A stretch of DNA of 64,000 nt, from positions 34,782,001 to 34,846,000 of the forward strand of contig CM075101.1 of assembly GCA_037576195.1 (NCBI GenBank), written 5' to 3'. The notes under the pieces are model-generated. The model was not told the DNA's origin. It did no database searches and saw nothing but the letters and a program-made list of their open reading frames with translations. A program made the position numbers and the translations under genes. Origin of the DNA: Phytoseiulus persimilis (Eukaryota > Arthropoda > Arachnida > Mesostigmata > Phytoseiidae). This document shows positions 12,012-23,224 of the stretch, in pieces. Each line of letters opens with the position of its first letter. Position 1 is the first letter of the stretch.

Positions 12012-13214
12012 TTATGTAAATTCTGAAATATTATTCAGCCCGTCGTCGACCATCGCGGAGACGCAGAGGAGAGCGAGAAGTCCGGCGATGGAGAGGAGAG
12101 AGACAGCTATGACGGGAGCAACCACGGCCACATGGAGAGGAATGCGCTCGAGGATTAAGGAAAACATTAAATCCGCTCCCGCATTCGCGAACGCAACCAT
12201 CGTCGCCAACTCGGCAGCCTCCCTGGAAAGCTCACAAGAGCTTTGAGTCGCGCCCGTCACTTTGTCAGGATTCAGGTGAAGTCCGAGGGAATTTCCGACC
12301 GTCATGACCTGGGGTGAGAGAACGCCGCAGCCGGAGGCCATCGAACCAATCACAGTGAGGAAGAACTTCCTCGGCGATCCTCGGAATTCCTCGAGCGAAT
12401 CTACGAAGAGCGTTGCTGAGCAGAGAATTTGAGGCAACGACGATGAGTGCTCCAGGCGGAACCCTGCGTCCCCGTTGCATCAGAGGAATGGATGTAATGA
12501 TTTTACGGCGGCGACAGAAGAGCGTTCGTCAGAAGCACGAGGGCTGGTCCACTCGTTGTCAGAGGCAGTCGCAATCTTCCGGTCAGTTGATTCGGCTTGC
12601 TCCGTGAAAGCTACGCCCCACTAGGGTAGATAGGGTAGCCCAAGTCGCCGACCGGCTCCGTGCTCGTCTGTTTTGTCGGGATTGGTCGCTCGGATCGGCT
12701 CCATCGTTTGCTTGCTTGGCTGGAACCAGCTGACGCAAGCACGCTAGCAGCACGTCCTCCGCGTAAGTAACCCGGGCAATGATGGAGGGACGTACGGAGA
12801 GAGAACAAAATACGTTGATAGGAACGGACTGTGACGCTGAGATAGAGTCGGCAAACGTCATCGCGACGACCTCGGGTCGTTCGGCTGCGATCGCGGGGAG
12901 AATACTCCGGAGTCTTCAGGTTGCCCAACTCTCGGTTTGATTACTCCGACGAGAACAGCGAACAAAAGCTCCTCTGCCCCATAAGGAACGAGACGGCCTT
13001 AGAGGGGAGATAAAGCCGAATACGGCGACCGCGATGGGGATTTCGTTGAAGACGCTGCCTCCAGCGTTCTCGGAGAGGATACCTAATTCAGCTAAGAAGA
13101 TGCCGTCGTTTCAAACTCGGACACCCGTACCAATTCAAGGTAGAGGACGAGATTGAGTAAATAGAAGAAAACCAACTGCAGCAGCAAGTCACCGAAACGG
13201 AGCCAACAGGATTC
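12012..13214 (-). CDS. Candidate multipass membrane protein (several exons)
   Basis: Three exons are supported by splice sites. 13131-13214 has acceptor ctgttcagtag and donor ttg/gtacgg and encodes 28 residues with LLLQLVFFYLLNLVLYLEL. 12871-12997 has acceptor tctcccctctaag and donor gag/gtcgtc and contains EELLFAVLVGVIK. 12012-12415 follows acceptor aattctctgctcag and runs 133 residues to TAA, with hydrophobic stretches around FFLTVIGSMASGCGVLSP and VAVVAPVIAVSLLSIAGLL. Between them other hydrophobic pieces occur (for example SGPALVLLTNALLSPP near 12530), but phases could not all be reconciled. The density of membrane segments points to a transporter or receptor; the family is unknown. Confidence 0.4.
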
Positions 13215-13448
13215 CTACTGAACAGGTCGCAGACTGTGTGTTTGTGCGATCGAACACAGTTGAACAAGCATCCGCAAACGGCCCCTATAATCCTCGACGA
13301 ATATGAATCCACGAACAAGCGTTGCTTTGAAGAACAGCCAGACTGCGTGTCTTCCGTGACCGCTTGCTTCGCGTGTTCTCTACACGTTCCAGAACAAAGG
13401 TTGCCGCTTTCCACAGTGAGGCACGTCCCGACCACTACGCAGAACTAG

Positions 13449-13460
13449 CCCCCCCCCCCC
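13449..13460 (+). repeat. Poly-C tract (12 nt)
   Basis: This is a run of 12 C residues on the plus strand, one of four in the window. It lies upstream of the membrane-protein exons on the opposite strand. Confidence 0.95.
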
Positions 13461-14125
13461 GTCCGACTGTCCTGCGAAAAATTGACGTTTTTCAGAGCTC
13501 GAAGCCCCAAAACGGATTCCGCTAGTGACGGCACATCGGCGAATTTTCACTCCAGGCTCGCGAAAAATCGAGCGAATCAGATTGAAATCGTACTCGGTAT
13601 TCTTTTGATCCCTCGGAAACGGAGCCTCCTGGGGATGAAAGTGTTATCGACTTTGACACTCTGGTGATCCGTGAAGATACACAACGGCTATGATCTGGAC
13701 TTTGGAGTATTTCTTCTTGAAGGTTTTTCCTGGTCTCCCGATTTGGGCGCTCCTTTATGGCCACAATGACTCAATTTTTAGGGGATGTTCGACCGTAAGC
13801 GGTGGGTCCTATGCCTAAGCTTCCAAAGTCATCTGGAGGATCCCGGTTCGCCCCGGATGAATTCCGTAGTCGAGCTCTCGAACCACCGCTAACGGAAACC
13901 GATCAGTCCCCGGGACCGAATCATCGTGTCCGAGAGTGGAAAACCGCCTCTCGGTGTAAGCAGGGGGCAAAGGAAAGGCTCATGACCTCATAAGAAATGA
14001 AGTGCCGGCCTTCTGCGCGTTTACGCGGTTGACAAACCGGGAACGAAACGTTGTGGATGGCGGACTGAGTACTCTGTCTTCGAGCGAAATGGAGGCATCA
14101 CCACTTCAACTAATATTTATTCCAG

Positions 14126-14468
14126 CTGTTTGTCATTTTCATCCTACGACAAGAGCTCGGGAAGATTCGATTCACGTCGACCGGTTTCTTCGCTCGTTTC
14201 CGGGGTAAGATGGGCATTTCCAGGTTACAGGGCGACATGGCCATCCCAATCAGCGATTTATCAACTGGGCATGACTGCTCTCCTCGTAGAATTCAGGCCG
14301 CAGGAATTTGAAGGTTTGACATTCGATGTTTTTGTGAATGCTCTGAACCGACGCAACGGTTTTGAAGGGAGCCAAACTGTTGGACCTGCACCTGAGTCGT
14401 GGAGGATTCAAGCGATAGTTTTGCACAAAAGATTAAAGAACCTATGCATCAGCAGCCAACCGTGCTGA
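14126..14468 (+). CDS. Candidate exon pair, unknown protein
   Basis: A very good acceptor (aatatttattccag) opens a 79-nt exon encoding LFVIFILRQELGKIRFTSTG, which ends at ggg/gtaaga. After an 85-nt intron ending ctctcctcgtag, a second exon from 14290 continues in phase and reads EFEGLTFDVFVNALNRRNGF before a stop at 14466-14468. The first exon looks like a membrane segment followed by a basic turn. Frames just downstream (to about 14650) are also open, so the 3' end is uncertain. Family unknown. Confidence 0.35.
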
Positions 14469-15995
14469 TTGCGCAGAATGTAAAGTGGTTCGACATTGTA
14501 GTTGTCAGCAAACAAGAAGCCCTACCAACAGTGGTTCGCGAACCGGTGATTGTTCGATTCAGGCCTACACCACAAGCATCGATTGCATCAAACACCATCA
14601 GAAAGGGAACCATCCTCATCCATTTTCCTTTTACCTCGCCCCATGGATGAGTTGAGTTGCGCTTCTGACACTATATGGAGCCGCACTGTACGGGAAGCGC
14701 GTTTCACGCCACGCCCGGATTTTGTGGCACTCAGTTTCTTCGTCTTGTGCAAGAAAAAAACACGCCGAGCCGAAATCGTTGTGCACTGAGAAACACGTAC
14801 CTCGTTTGGCGTCCGAGCATTCGTCAGAACTTTGCCCTTTATGACCCGACTACATTCGATAGGTATTAGGCCGCGACTCTCGCATCCGAATCAGAGCGGA
14901 GCGTAACCGTCTCTGTTCCAACGTGGTCCAATGTATTCAGCGTGACTCTTATGCTCGCACCTTAGCTCTGTGACTTTTTCGAGGAAAAATGAACGTCCTG
15001 ATGAGTCAGCCGGGCCGCTCCGAGCAAAGACGTTCCACTTCTTCTTTTAACTCACGCATGGAAACGTGCGATTTGGTTGCAAGCACCCTCGGTGACGTGT
15101 ACGACGGCACTGATGTTGAGTCGGAATGATGGACAGAATGACTCGAAGGAATAGAGGGAGCGGAATCGTCCAGCCTTGGGAAGATACGAGGGTCCGGCGC
15201 ACGCGAGAGAGGGCACGTTGCTCTCCTTTTTGTTAAAATGCACGTGTACACGGCAGGCAAGCGGCCAAACAACGTGGAGTGCACGAGGCCAGGCATGGAA
15301 GCAAAAGCGAGAGGCAGACGAGCCTCTTCTTTTGATACCGCTCAAAGTCTGCGAACGGCCTTGTACATTACACCCAAAGAGGATAAAAGTAGATAAATGG
15401 AGCTCAAGGATGAGCCGAGTATACACAGCTATGATTTACACGAAGCGTACGCGAGAACCCGGAGACGAATGTGCTTCCGCCGCCGTCACTGGCCTGCACA
15501 GTTTCCCCCATCTCCTCCATTCTCCGTCTTCTGCCTTCACTCTCGCCTTTTTTTCGAAGAAACTCGAGATTACATCGTTGCTTCCCCACCCCCTAAGGGC
15601 AGGTCGGATCTGGAGAGCAGTTTTGGGGCGGTCAGTGGAAATTCTCTACGTCCCAGTTTTCTTCCATGTGGTTCCCTCCGTTGATTCTCATTTGTTGATA
15701 TATTCTGAACTGTTGGAATCGACGTCTGTTTCTACTTGTAGTATTGTTTTCGAACACCGTTCTCTGCATGACCATCACTCAAGAACGCTTGCTGGGCGTC
15801 CATGAATATTCGGAAATCGATGGTGTATGTTTCGAGCGGAAGTCTACGCCGGAACACGTCGGCTTCTGGCTCTTCCAGGACGACTCAAACCTCCAGGGGA
15901 AAACTCCTGCTCGGCGAGGCTCAAGGTCGGAGGCGTGAGAGAAACATCGTTCCTCTCGGTGAGTCAGGAAGCTCCATATGAATGATTCAGAATAC

Positions 15996-16265
15996 CTAAC
16001 GTGAGATCCCGTCTGAATTGTCGTCTGCCACCGACAACGACCGCTTCGCGTTCAGAACTCTGATTTCGAGAAAAAAAAACGCAGCGAGAGAAAATGTGCG
16101 CGTATCGCTGTTCATGTCATCTGAACCAGCGCGGATTCTGTTCCCGCGGCTCATCGCGGTTGCCGTCGCCGCTGCGGGTGCTGCTGTGACAGTCGCCCGT
16201 GGCCATTGTGTCGCGTCCGAAAGGAACAAGAGAAGAACTATATGGCAGCGCAGCGAGCTAACCAT
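15996..16265 (-). CDS. Candidate secreted or membrane protein start
   Basis: An ATG at 16263-16265 opens a frame with a classical signal-peptide shape: SSLRCHIVLLLFLS followed by an Ala/Thr-rich segment (TVTAAPAAATATA). The frame runs 89 codons through a T-rich tract to a stop. A pyrimidine-rich acceptor near 16056 could indicate that the second half is a separate exon. No downstream exon was joined. The antisense frame is also open, so this is tentative. Confidence 0.3.
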   Translation of the reverse strand: MVSSLRCHIVLLLFLSDATQWPRATVTAAPAAATATAMSRGNRIRAGSDDMNSDTRTFSLAAFFFLEIRVLNAKRSLSVADDNSDGISR

Positions 16266-17139
16266 CTAACAGAGCTCGCTCGTCTTTTCTGTTCCTGGCA
16301 TCGCATGTAATATACCCAAGCGAGACGAACGGTGGGAGCAGTTGTTCCAGCGTAACTTGCTCAAGAGATTTCATCCGAGTGACCCGGGAGTTGCGCTGGA
16401 TCTCACAGAACAGAAGTATCCTCTCGGTTCGGGATGACTGCGTACTCGGGATGCATCGAAACGAAGGCGTGGATGGGAACATTCTGACGCACACCTGAGA
16501 ATTCCCGAGTTCCGATATGATGACAATCGGCCAGCTGCACTGTCCACTTCTCGATCAAAACCTAGCATTTCATTGATGGTCGATGCAATTGTTCAAGAGT
16601 TGACATAATCGTGGGTAATAGGAGGACAGTCAGAGGATGTCCGGGGAGTAGAGAGGGTAGGTTGTGGTCGAGTGGCAACCATCCCTCACAATGCTTCATC
16701 CCCTGCCCCCAGATCGGGTTATGCTTGTGGCCGTTATATTATCACTAGATAACCCGGGCTGAAGCCGCGGTTCGGGCCCCGGGAGAGGAGAGCTCGACAG
16801 GGGCGAACAAAGGCTCGTCGTTGAGAGCCCGACACATCTCATGGGAGGGACTTCTCAGGGCAGCGGTTACTTAAGGATCAGACTCGTGGTTAGATTCTGG
16901 TTTTGTGAGCGTTTCTGGTCGGCCCAATCCAATATCGGACGCCTACGAAGACCCATCCACCCAGCATCTCGACCTGGCTGACTTCGATTCCTTCTGCGCT
17001 CTATTGTTCTGAGTTCTTCGACGAACACCCTTAACCATGGGCGCGCATCCACAAATCCGGTTTCGATTCTGTGGCCTCTCCGTTCTCGGAGAGTGCGGAA
17101 GCCGTCGAAAACGCTGGCCCACTGCGCTCTCCCACTCAC

Positions 17140-17172
17140 CGCGGTGAGCGCGGAAGCTTTGTTCCCTCTAAG
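17140..17172 (-). CDS. Candidate 33-nt microexon
   Basis: A strong pyrimidine-rich acceptor (cttcatcctcttccccag) and a strong donor (gcg/gtgagt) flank exactly 33 nt that would add 11 residues (LRGNKASALTA in phase 0). Neither neighbouring exon was identified, so this rests on splice signals alone. Confidence 0.25.
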
Positions 17173-18063
17173 CTGGGGAAGAGGATGAAGTAACCAAGTC
17201 TACGGGGCTGTTGTTTCGCTCCAATGGAAGTCAACCTTCCGAGATAAATCTGGACTTCTGAGGGGATTGTAAACCATTTGTTTCTCCTGTGCGGAGTTCG
17301 GCCGTTCGCAAGTGAGTCAACCGAGCTTCCAGCTCATGTCACCACCGCAGCCTGCTCGCCTCTCTGCGTCTCTTCCTTCCTTTTTTTTCGAAACCCGTCT
17401 TCATTGTGTAACCGCGAGGGCCACCGGAATCGCTCTCCCTCGCAGATGGGGCGCGAGCGGTTACCTAATGCTCGCTGCGTTTGTGGTCGAGGTGATTTTC
17501 CCGTACATCGTCGGCACAGACACATAAAGTGAATTAGAAGAGGACAGGTACAACGATCCGTTTTCAGCTTCCTTCCGCGCGTTTCGTGTTGACAGTCACG
17601 TACGGTGCGCTGCGAGATCGAAGGCTCGTCTTTCGGTCCAGTGTCGAATCCGACCGCGAGGAAAATGTCTCCAACGAGCTGCCCGCAGCTCAGGCAAAAG
17701 GTCCTCGGAGGCGGTAGTTGAGCTCCATGATCCCTATTTTTTGAGCGGAGCAGCATGAACGCGTATCTCAGAATCAGTAATCTCAGAAACTCTCGACTCT
17801 CGCGCGCCGGACGACCAAGACGAGCAGGGTTGCTCCCCACAGTTTTCTGAGAGGAGCTTTCGCAAACACGCAATCCGTGCAGAGAATATTATGTACATAT
17901 TCATTCGTTATAGAATGGTAAGGTGACATCGTGATCTATCTTCGAAATTGAACCGGAATGAAGAAAGCCATGGCGACTTGACGATATCGAAGGCTTGACC
18001 TGTTCGTGAAGTCTGTCCCATCTGCACTCACCATCGGCAGCGACAATCAGTTCCGAGCCGGTG

Positions 18064-21000
18064 TCAATGTTCGCCCCGACTTTGCTTCATGTATTCGTCG
18101 AAGAGACCGAAGATGCACTTATCCATCTCAGTTGTTACAGCAGTCGCTAGCTCTTCCTTGAAGTCTCTCATCCTACCTGTGGCGGTGAGCAACGCGAATG
18201 GATTGAGCGTTCCGTACGATCCCGTTATGTTCAAGACTTTCAGTTCGTCAATTCTCAGAATCTGGAAGTGATTTCAGTTTGCGAATTATTGCCGCCATGA
18301 TACAGTTAATGGTTCATATGGATCATGTTCGCGGACTCATGTCGAGTCTTATTTCCATTATTTCCAGCTCCGGTAACACTCTCATCCAAGAGTGTGATGG
18401 GTTTTTCATTGACTCCTGACACTAGTATTCCCGAGTAATCGACTCTGGGGTCTGCAAACAGGCTTTTCATAATGGAAGGCTAGCCAGACTAGAAAATTCG
18501 GTACAAATCAAGCTGATCGTTAGCGTCGGCTCTCTCGAAGTCCTGGGATAATTAGAGGGTCATATGGAGAGCTGTGGAGACCTGAGTCTGTGCTCAGGCG
18601 TCCTCATCGGTGTTTCCATACCACCTTAGCTCGCATTTAGAACCGAGGTAAGAGCGATCTGGGCGTCGCTGATCTCCTCTAACCCACTACCTGTGCAGGA
18701 GTGGTCGTTGCGAGCGAGAACGATACATACTCCACGCAGGAGCGTACCCGGCTTATTTTGAGGGGCCAAAGGATATGATGATGATGACGATCATCATCGT
18801 CGCGAACTTCCATGACGCGATCAACGAAGTTTTTTCGAGCCAATGAAAATGTTTCTGATAAGACTGAATCTTTGCGAGGTACTTCAATACAGGAAAAAAA
18901 TAATATGATCCAGCTTCTCCAGTCCGATCGACGAGTTTTGGGAAGGGGGGGGTCTCATTTGTTCCCCCCTCCCCGTTGGTACGCCACTGATTCCACGTGG
19001 AAATGATCAACGACACTGGGAATGGAGGTGGTGCGAGCAGTAAGGATCGTTCCCGAGTCAACTCACAAAGCCCGTCACCCGATAACTCCTATTCCCCAAC
19101 CTAACCTAAAATCCCTCAGATAACGGACCCTTCTTTTCGCAAAATTATCCCACAAATGACTGAGCTATCATTTCGCCGCATTTTCCCTCAGATAACGGAT
19201 CCCTCGGATAACGGACTCCTCGGATAACGGACTCCTCGGATAACGGACTCCTCGGATAACGGACCCCTCAGATAACGGACCCCTCAGATAATGAACCCCT
19301 CAGATGACGAACCCCTCAGATAACGAACCCCTCAGATAATGAACCCCTCAGATAACGAACCCCTCAGATAACGAACCCCTCAGATAACGAACCCCTCAGA
19401 TAACGAACCCCTCAGATAACGAACCCCTCAGATAACGAACCCCTCAGATAACGAACCCCTCAGATAACGAGCTCCTCAGATGACGGACTCCTCAGATAAC
19501 GGACCCCTCAGATAACGGACCCCTCAGATAACGGACCCCTCAGATAACAGACCCCTCAGATAACGGACCCCTCAGATAACAGACCCCTCAGATAACGGAC
19601 CCCTCAGATAACGGACCCCTCAGATAACGGACCCCTCAGATAATGAACCCCTCAGATAACGAACCCCTCAGATAACGAACCCCTCGAACAACGAGCTCCT
19701 CAGATGACGGACTCTCGATTGCAGGCCTCTATGACGTGAATGAAAATTCAAAGTGAGTATCGTTAGAAGGAACAGAGAGCCGCGAACGTCCGCGAGGTCG
19801 ATCTGACCAAGGTTTTGGGTACGTGAAGGTGATTTTGGGATTGATCTGACCTCACTTTTCGAAGCCCTTGGAGGTGATTACGGGGTCGATCGGATCATAC
19901 TTTTCGAAGCGAATGTAGGTGATTCCGAGCTCGACTTGAGCATCTTTCTGGGGGTCCGTGCAGGTGAATTTCGGAGTCCACGGAACCTGCCCGAGAGGAC
20001 CATTGGCCCAAGTGCCCTCAAATCCTTCAAATAACGGACCCCTCAGATGATTGGATTGCAGCTGCAGGCCTGCATGCTATGATATGAAACTCAAGTGCGT
20101 GTCGTCGGAGGAGCCAAAAAGCAGTGGAAAATCGATCCAGGATACCAAAAAGTATGGTCGGATCGATCCCGGAATTACCCCCGTGGAATCCCGGAAAAAG
20201 TTATCCGAGGGGTTCCTTTATCTGAGGAGTCCGTTATCTGAGGGGTTTGTTATCCGAGGGATCCGTTATCTGAGGGGTCCGTTATCCGAGGGATCCGTTA
20301 TCTGGGGGAACCGTTATCTGAGTGGTCCGTTAGCTGAGACGGTCCGTTATAAGCGGGATTTTGGGGTATTCCGGATTTCTCATGATCGCTTGCGCCGAGT
20401 CGATAGAGCAAGACGCCAGTGTTTCCGTCCCACCCTCTTTCTCTCTCTGACCATTGCGATTCAGCCGAAGGGGTCCAGGTTCGTCCCAGATCTGGGGCAG
20501 GACGGAGCTTTGTGGTGAGCTTTGTCGGAGCCCAATGCTCACCATGATCGCCTTCATCTACGGAGAGTTCACTTTGTCTACACGTTTCAATCAGAGATCC
20601 CACCAAGCATCGGGGATCTAGAGCTATCTCAATCTTCACAGGATTTGAAACCTATCTCAGAATGTGCTCGGATCCGTACAATGTAATTCTCGAGTGTCCA
20701 CGTATTGATGCTCTGCACCTGGGGGATGAGCTCGATCTCCATATATGTGATGACAGCTTCGAAGCTTCCAGTGAAAATTCGCGCAAATGCCGATATTGCG
20801 AGTGAACCGTTGAAGACCAGATTTTTCGCGCAGACAGTCATCCTGAACTGGTACGTGTCACCTGTAAGAGAGTTAAACTTTCGTGAGGGTCTCTCCAATC
20901 TAAGCAGAGTATAAGTTTTGAAGAAAGAGTCACAAGAGAAGAAGGTCGGAGTTCGATCGGGTATTCAGAACGGAGCCGATGTCTCGGAGAAGAACGAATC

Positions 21001-22616
21001 ACAAAATTTTTCTACGTTTATGATCTCTGGAATTATGACAAGAAGCGAATGATCCACGATGACTTATATTTTCACGCACTGCCCCTCTCTTCTGCGCTTG
21101 AGCGCGTCCATAGACATGAACCTTCTTCTGGAATCTATCTATTGGAGTCATTCTAAACATGAGGCTGAATATAGATTCCAAGCTACGCTCATCAGGAAAT
21201 ACCAGCCGGCCTTCGGCGGACTGCAGTCGGAATCACCTCCCCAGACCCGGAAACGTATAGCCAGATCGACGCTGCAATCACCTCCCTTGACCCCGGAACG
21301 TATGGACCCCGGAAACAGATCCTCAGACCCAGAGAAGTATGGTCAGATCGACGCTGATATCACCTCCCTAGACCCAGAAAAGTAGGGTCGGATACACCAC
21401 GGAATCATCACCTCAGACTACTGAAAGTATGGTCAGATCGACGCCATGATCACTTCCGTAGATCCCGGATAGTATAGTCAGATGGACCCTGGAACTACCT
21501 CCCTAGATTCCGAGAAAGATGGTTAGATCGACGCCGGAGTTACCTCCGTAGACTGAGAGAAGTATGGTCGGATACACCACGGAATCATCACCTCAGACTC
21601 CTGAAAGTATGGTCAGATCGACGCCGTAATCACTTCCGTAGACCCCGGACAGTATAGCCAGATAGACCCTGGAATTACCGCCCTAAAAATGCCGATTCCG
21701 AAAAATATGCTTGAATCGACGCCGGAGTGACCTCCGTAGACTCAGAGAAGTATGGTCAGATGGACTCCAGGACGACCTCTCTGAACCCGAAAACCAAGGT
21801 CAGATTGATCCTAGAATCACCTCCCGAAAAGTATGGTCACAACGATTCCGAAACCACTCGCCGAGACACATAAAAGCAGAAAAGCATGGCAAGACCGACT
21901 CTGGAATCCCCTTTCTGGATCCAGAAAATTATATTCAGATCGGCGCCGGAGTCAGCCCCACAGTCTCTGAAAAGCTTGATTGACGGGATCGTCGAATCAA
22001 CCTCGGAATCACTCCTCTAGATTTCAGAAAGTATGGTCAGATCAATCGTGGAATTAGCTCCATAGTCCAGAAGGAAGGCCGGACAGACTGACAGAGTGAC
22101 AAACTGCCAGACGAAGCTGACTATATACACATAGTAACGATAGAGATGATACGAGCTGTGATTTTGAGCTCAGGCTCAGGAGCGTTGAGAGATCGATAGA
22201 CACCGATGCCTGCGTTCCTTGTGGTCGATTCGCGCGGCTCCCGAAAATTTTTTCGATACTGCCGGGAACTTGCAATGGGGAAAATACCCAATTGCTATGT
22301 TTGCTCAAGGCATTGCTACAGACACTGTAGCCCATGACAATAGCTCACGAAGTAACATTACTGGCATGCGCTGACAGATAAAGTCTCGCGCTGTTGCTTT
22401 GAATGTACGAATGCAGGTTCGCTGACTCACCATTGCAGCGTATATAACTACCGTGCGTGATCCTTTTGAGCTTTGGGAGATCGTGTATCCATCCCTCAGT
22501 GATGTTGACGTGGCCGTGTTGGACAGCTTCAACTCTCAAGGGATCGAATTCTTGAATTTCTTTCGGGCTACTGCGCATCCATCTGAAGAACCCGTCCACG
22601 AGTGTGTCCGAGGTAT
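18064..22616 (-). CDS. Group 7 mite-allergen-like protein (BPI/JHBP-type fold)
   Basis: The family includes secreted mite group 7 allergens and arthropod relatives that resemble lipid-binding BPI and juvenile-hormone-binding proteins. Exons are 22431-22616, 20652-20861, 18423-18451 and 18064-18261, with stop TGA at 18064-18066. Junction phases match throughout. The strongest sites are acceptors ttctcccccag, aactctcttacag and aatcacttccag and donor aatg/gtgagt. The donor closing the 29-nt exon (cta/gtgtca) is weak and was chosen by fit to the family. Family-like segments are IQEFDPLRVEAV, GWIHDLPKLKRI, FEAVITYMEIELIPQV and LNITGSYGTLNP. The signal-peptide exon was not found. The second and third introns (1569 and 2200 nt) are far longer than others here and carry the 45-bp and 16-bp satellites. 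Cys residues and exact 3' exon limits need transcript data. Confidence 0.6.
19188..19712 (+). repeat. 16-bp tandem satellite, about 32 copies
   Basis: The unit is cctcagataacgaacc or its ggacc variant, repeated head to tail. Variants with gga and gaa after ataac come in blocks rather than mixed, suggesting block duplication or gene conversion. Single related units also lie at about 19113 and 20030. The array sits within a 2200-nt intron of the group-7-like gene on the opposite strand. Confidence 0.95.
19795..19965 (-). repeat. 45-bp satellite units, inverted orientation
   Basis: Three to four diverged units of the 45-bp satellite occur here as the reverse complement of those at 21.2-22.1 kb. 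They can be recognised by the reverse of agtatggtcagatcga and of atcacctcc. They lie between two segments that carry the 16-bp unit. Confidence 0.75.
20134..20205 (+). repeat. 45-bp satellite units, forward orientation (about 1.5 copies)
   Basis: This short stretch contains aagtatggtcggatcgat and aattacccccgt, the forward form of the 45-bp unit. It directly precedes the inverted 16-bp array. Confidence 0.7.
20206..20352 (-). repeat. 16-bp satellite, inverted array, about 9 copies
   Basis: Units read ggggtccgttatctga on the plus strand, the reverse complement of the array at 19188-19712. With that array it forms an inverted repeat with a loop of about 0.5 kb, all inside one intron of the group-7-like gene. 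Confidence 0.92.
21230..22060 (+). repeat. 45-bp satellite with 180-bp higher-order period
   Basis: About 16 units of 45 bp occur with the theme aagtatggtcagatcga...atcacctcc...gacccagaa. A distinctive unit containing gatacaccacggaatcatca occurs at 21391 and again at 21571, exactly 180 bp (four units) apart, so part of the array has higher-order structure. Copies after about 21680 are more diverged and carry insertions. It fills most of a 1569-nt intron of the group-7-like gene. Because 45 is divisible by three, parts stay open in frame (theme KYGQIDPGITSLDPE), but coding is not implied. Confidence 0.92.
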
Positions 22617-22741
22617 CTGGGGGAGAAATCCATTAATGATTTTCTTGCCTCGACGAGGCACTCATTGACGACGGGAGGACTCAGGAGAGACTATTCTCCG
22701 AACTGAGCTCGCTCAGGAATTGTGAGCTTCACGCATACTAA

Positions 22742-23192
22742 ACTGGGCGCAGCACTCGCCGAAATGCGCGCCAGCTCGTTGTCCATTCAACGACACGGGC
22801 GCGCAACTGTTTCAATCAATGTGTCACAACCAGAATCGACCGAAGCGATAGTGGATTCGGCGAGATTCATTCCTCTGTGGAATCACCTGGAACATCTTCT
22901 TCTGTGGACGACGCTCCAGACCACGAGACCGAAAACCTCCCTTCTATCCTGGATTCTACGAGGCACGACCGACAGTGAGATCAACCTCGACACCAATGTG
23001 CAATTTGACGCTTGTGGCAGCACGACAAAGACTCTTGATTCGGAGAAGCAACCTGCCTGTCGGGTCATCTCGTTAAGAGAGACGGTCATTTGAAGGACGA
23101 TCGAGCGAGAACAGGCCAGGACTGGCTCCCACATTTCAGCCGGTTCCTCGTTCGAGAGGCGGGGGATCTCGTTCATCTCGATGATGTTCCGT
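22742..23192. other. Ambiguous coding stretch between two minus-strand genes
   Basis: Both strands are open. The minus frame from 23192 reads RNIIEMNEIPRLSNEEPAEM and could be a further exon of the gene to its right after an intron of only 36 nt, or the missing first exon of the group-7-like gene to its left (a cag/gttgct donor would fit phase 1). The plus frame at 22742-22975 reads SSVESPGTSSSVDDAPDHET and ends at an aca/gtgaga donor. They overlap, so at most one is likely to be real. Confidence 0.35.
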
Positions 23193-23224
23193 CTCCCGGG
23201 AGCCCCGGTACGTGGAGCAACCAC

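Noticed and set aside
11866-12246. 126-codon plus-strand open frame
   Set aside because: It is antisense to the hydrophobic minus-strand exon at 12012-12415 and consists mainly of Arg, Ala and Thr.
15176-15805. 209-codon plus-strand open frame
   Set aside because: No splice sites or ATG context support it and composition changes along its length; probably chance.
19188-19712. CRISPR array
   Set aside because: Units are contiguous 16-mers with no unique spacers, and the genome is eukaryotic.
19188-19712. Telomeric repeat
   Set aside because: The unit is 16 bp and does not contain the arthropod TTAGG motif.
20629-20898. Gustatory-receptor C-terminal exon (ITY...Q-like motif)
   Set aside because: The joined exons and the C-terminal exon at 18064-18261 fit the group 7 allergen family better, and no run of membrane spans precedes it.
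20051-21385. Repeat protein with the theme KYGQIDPGITSLDPE
   Set aside because: The unit is 45 bp, so it stays open in frame, but the array is broken by stops, occurs in both orientations and lies in introns of an opposite-strand gene.
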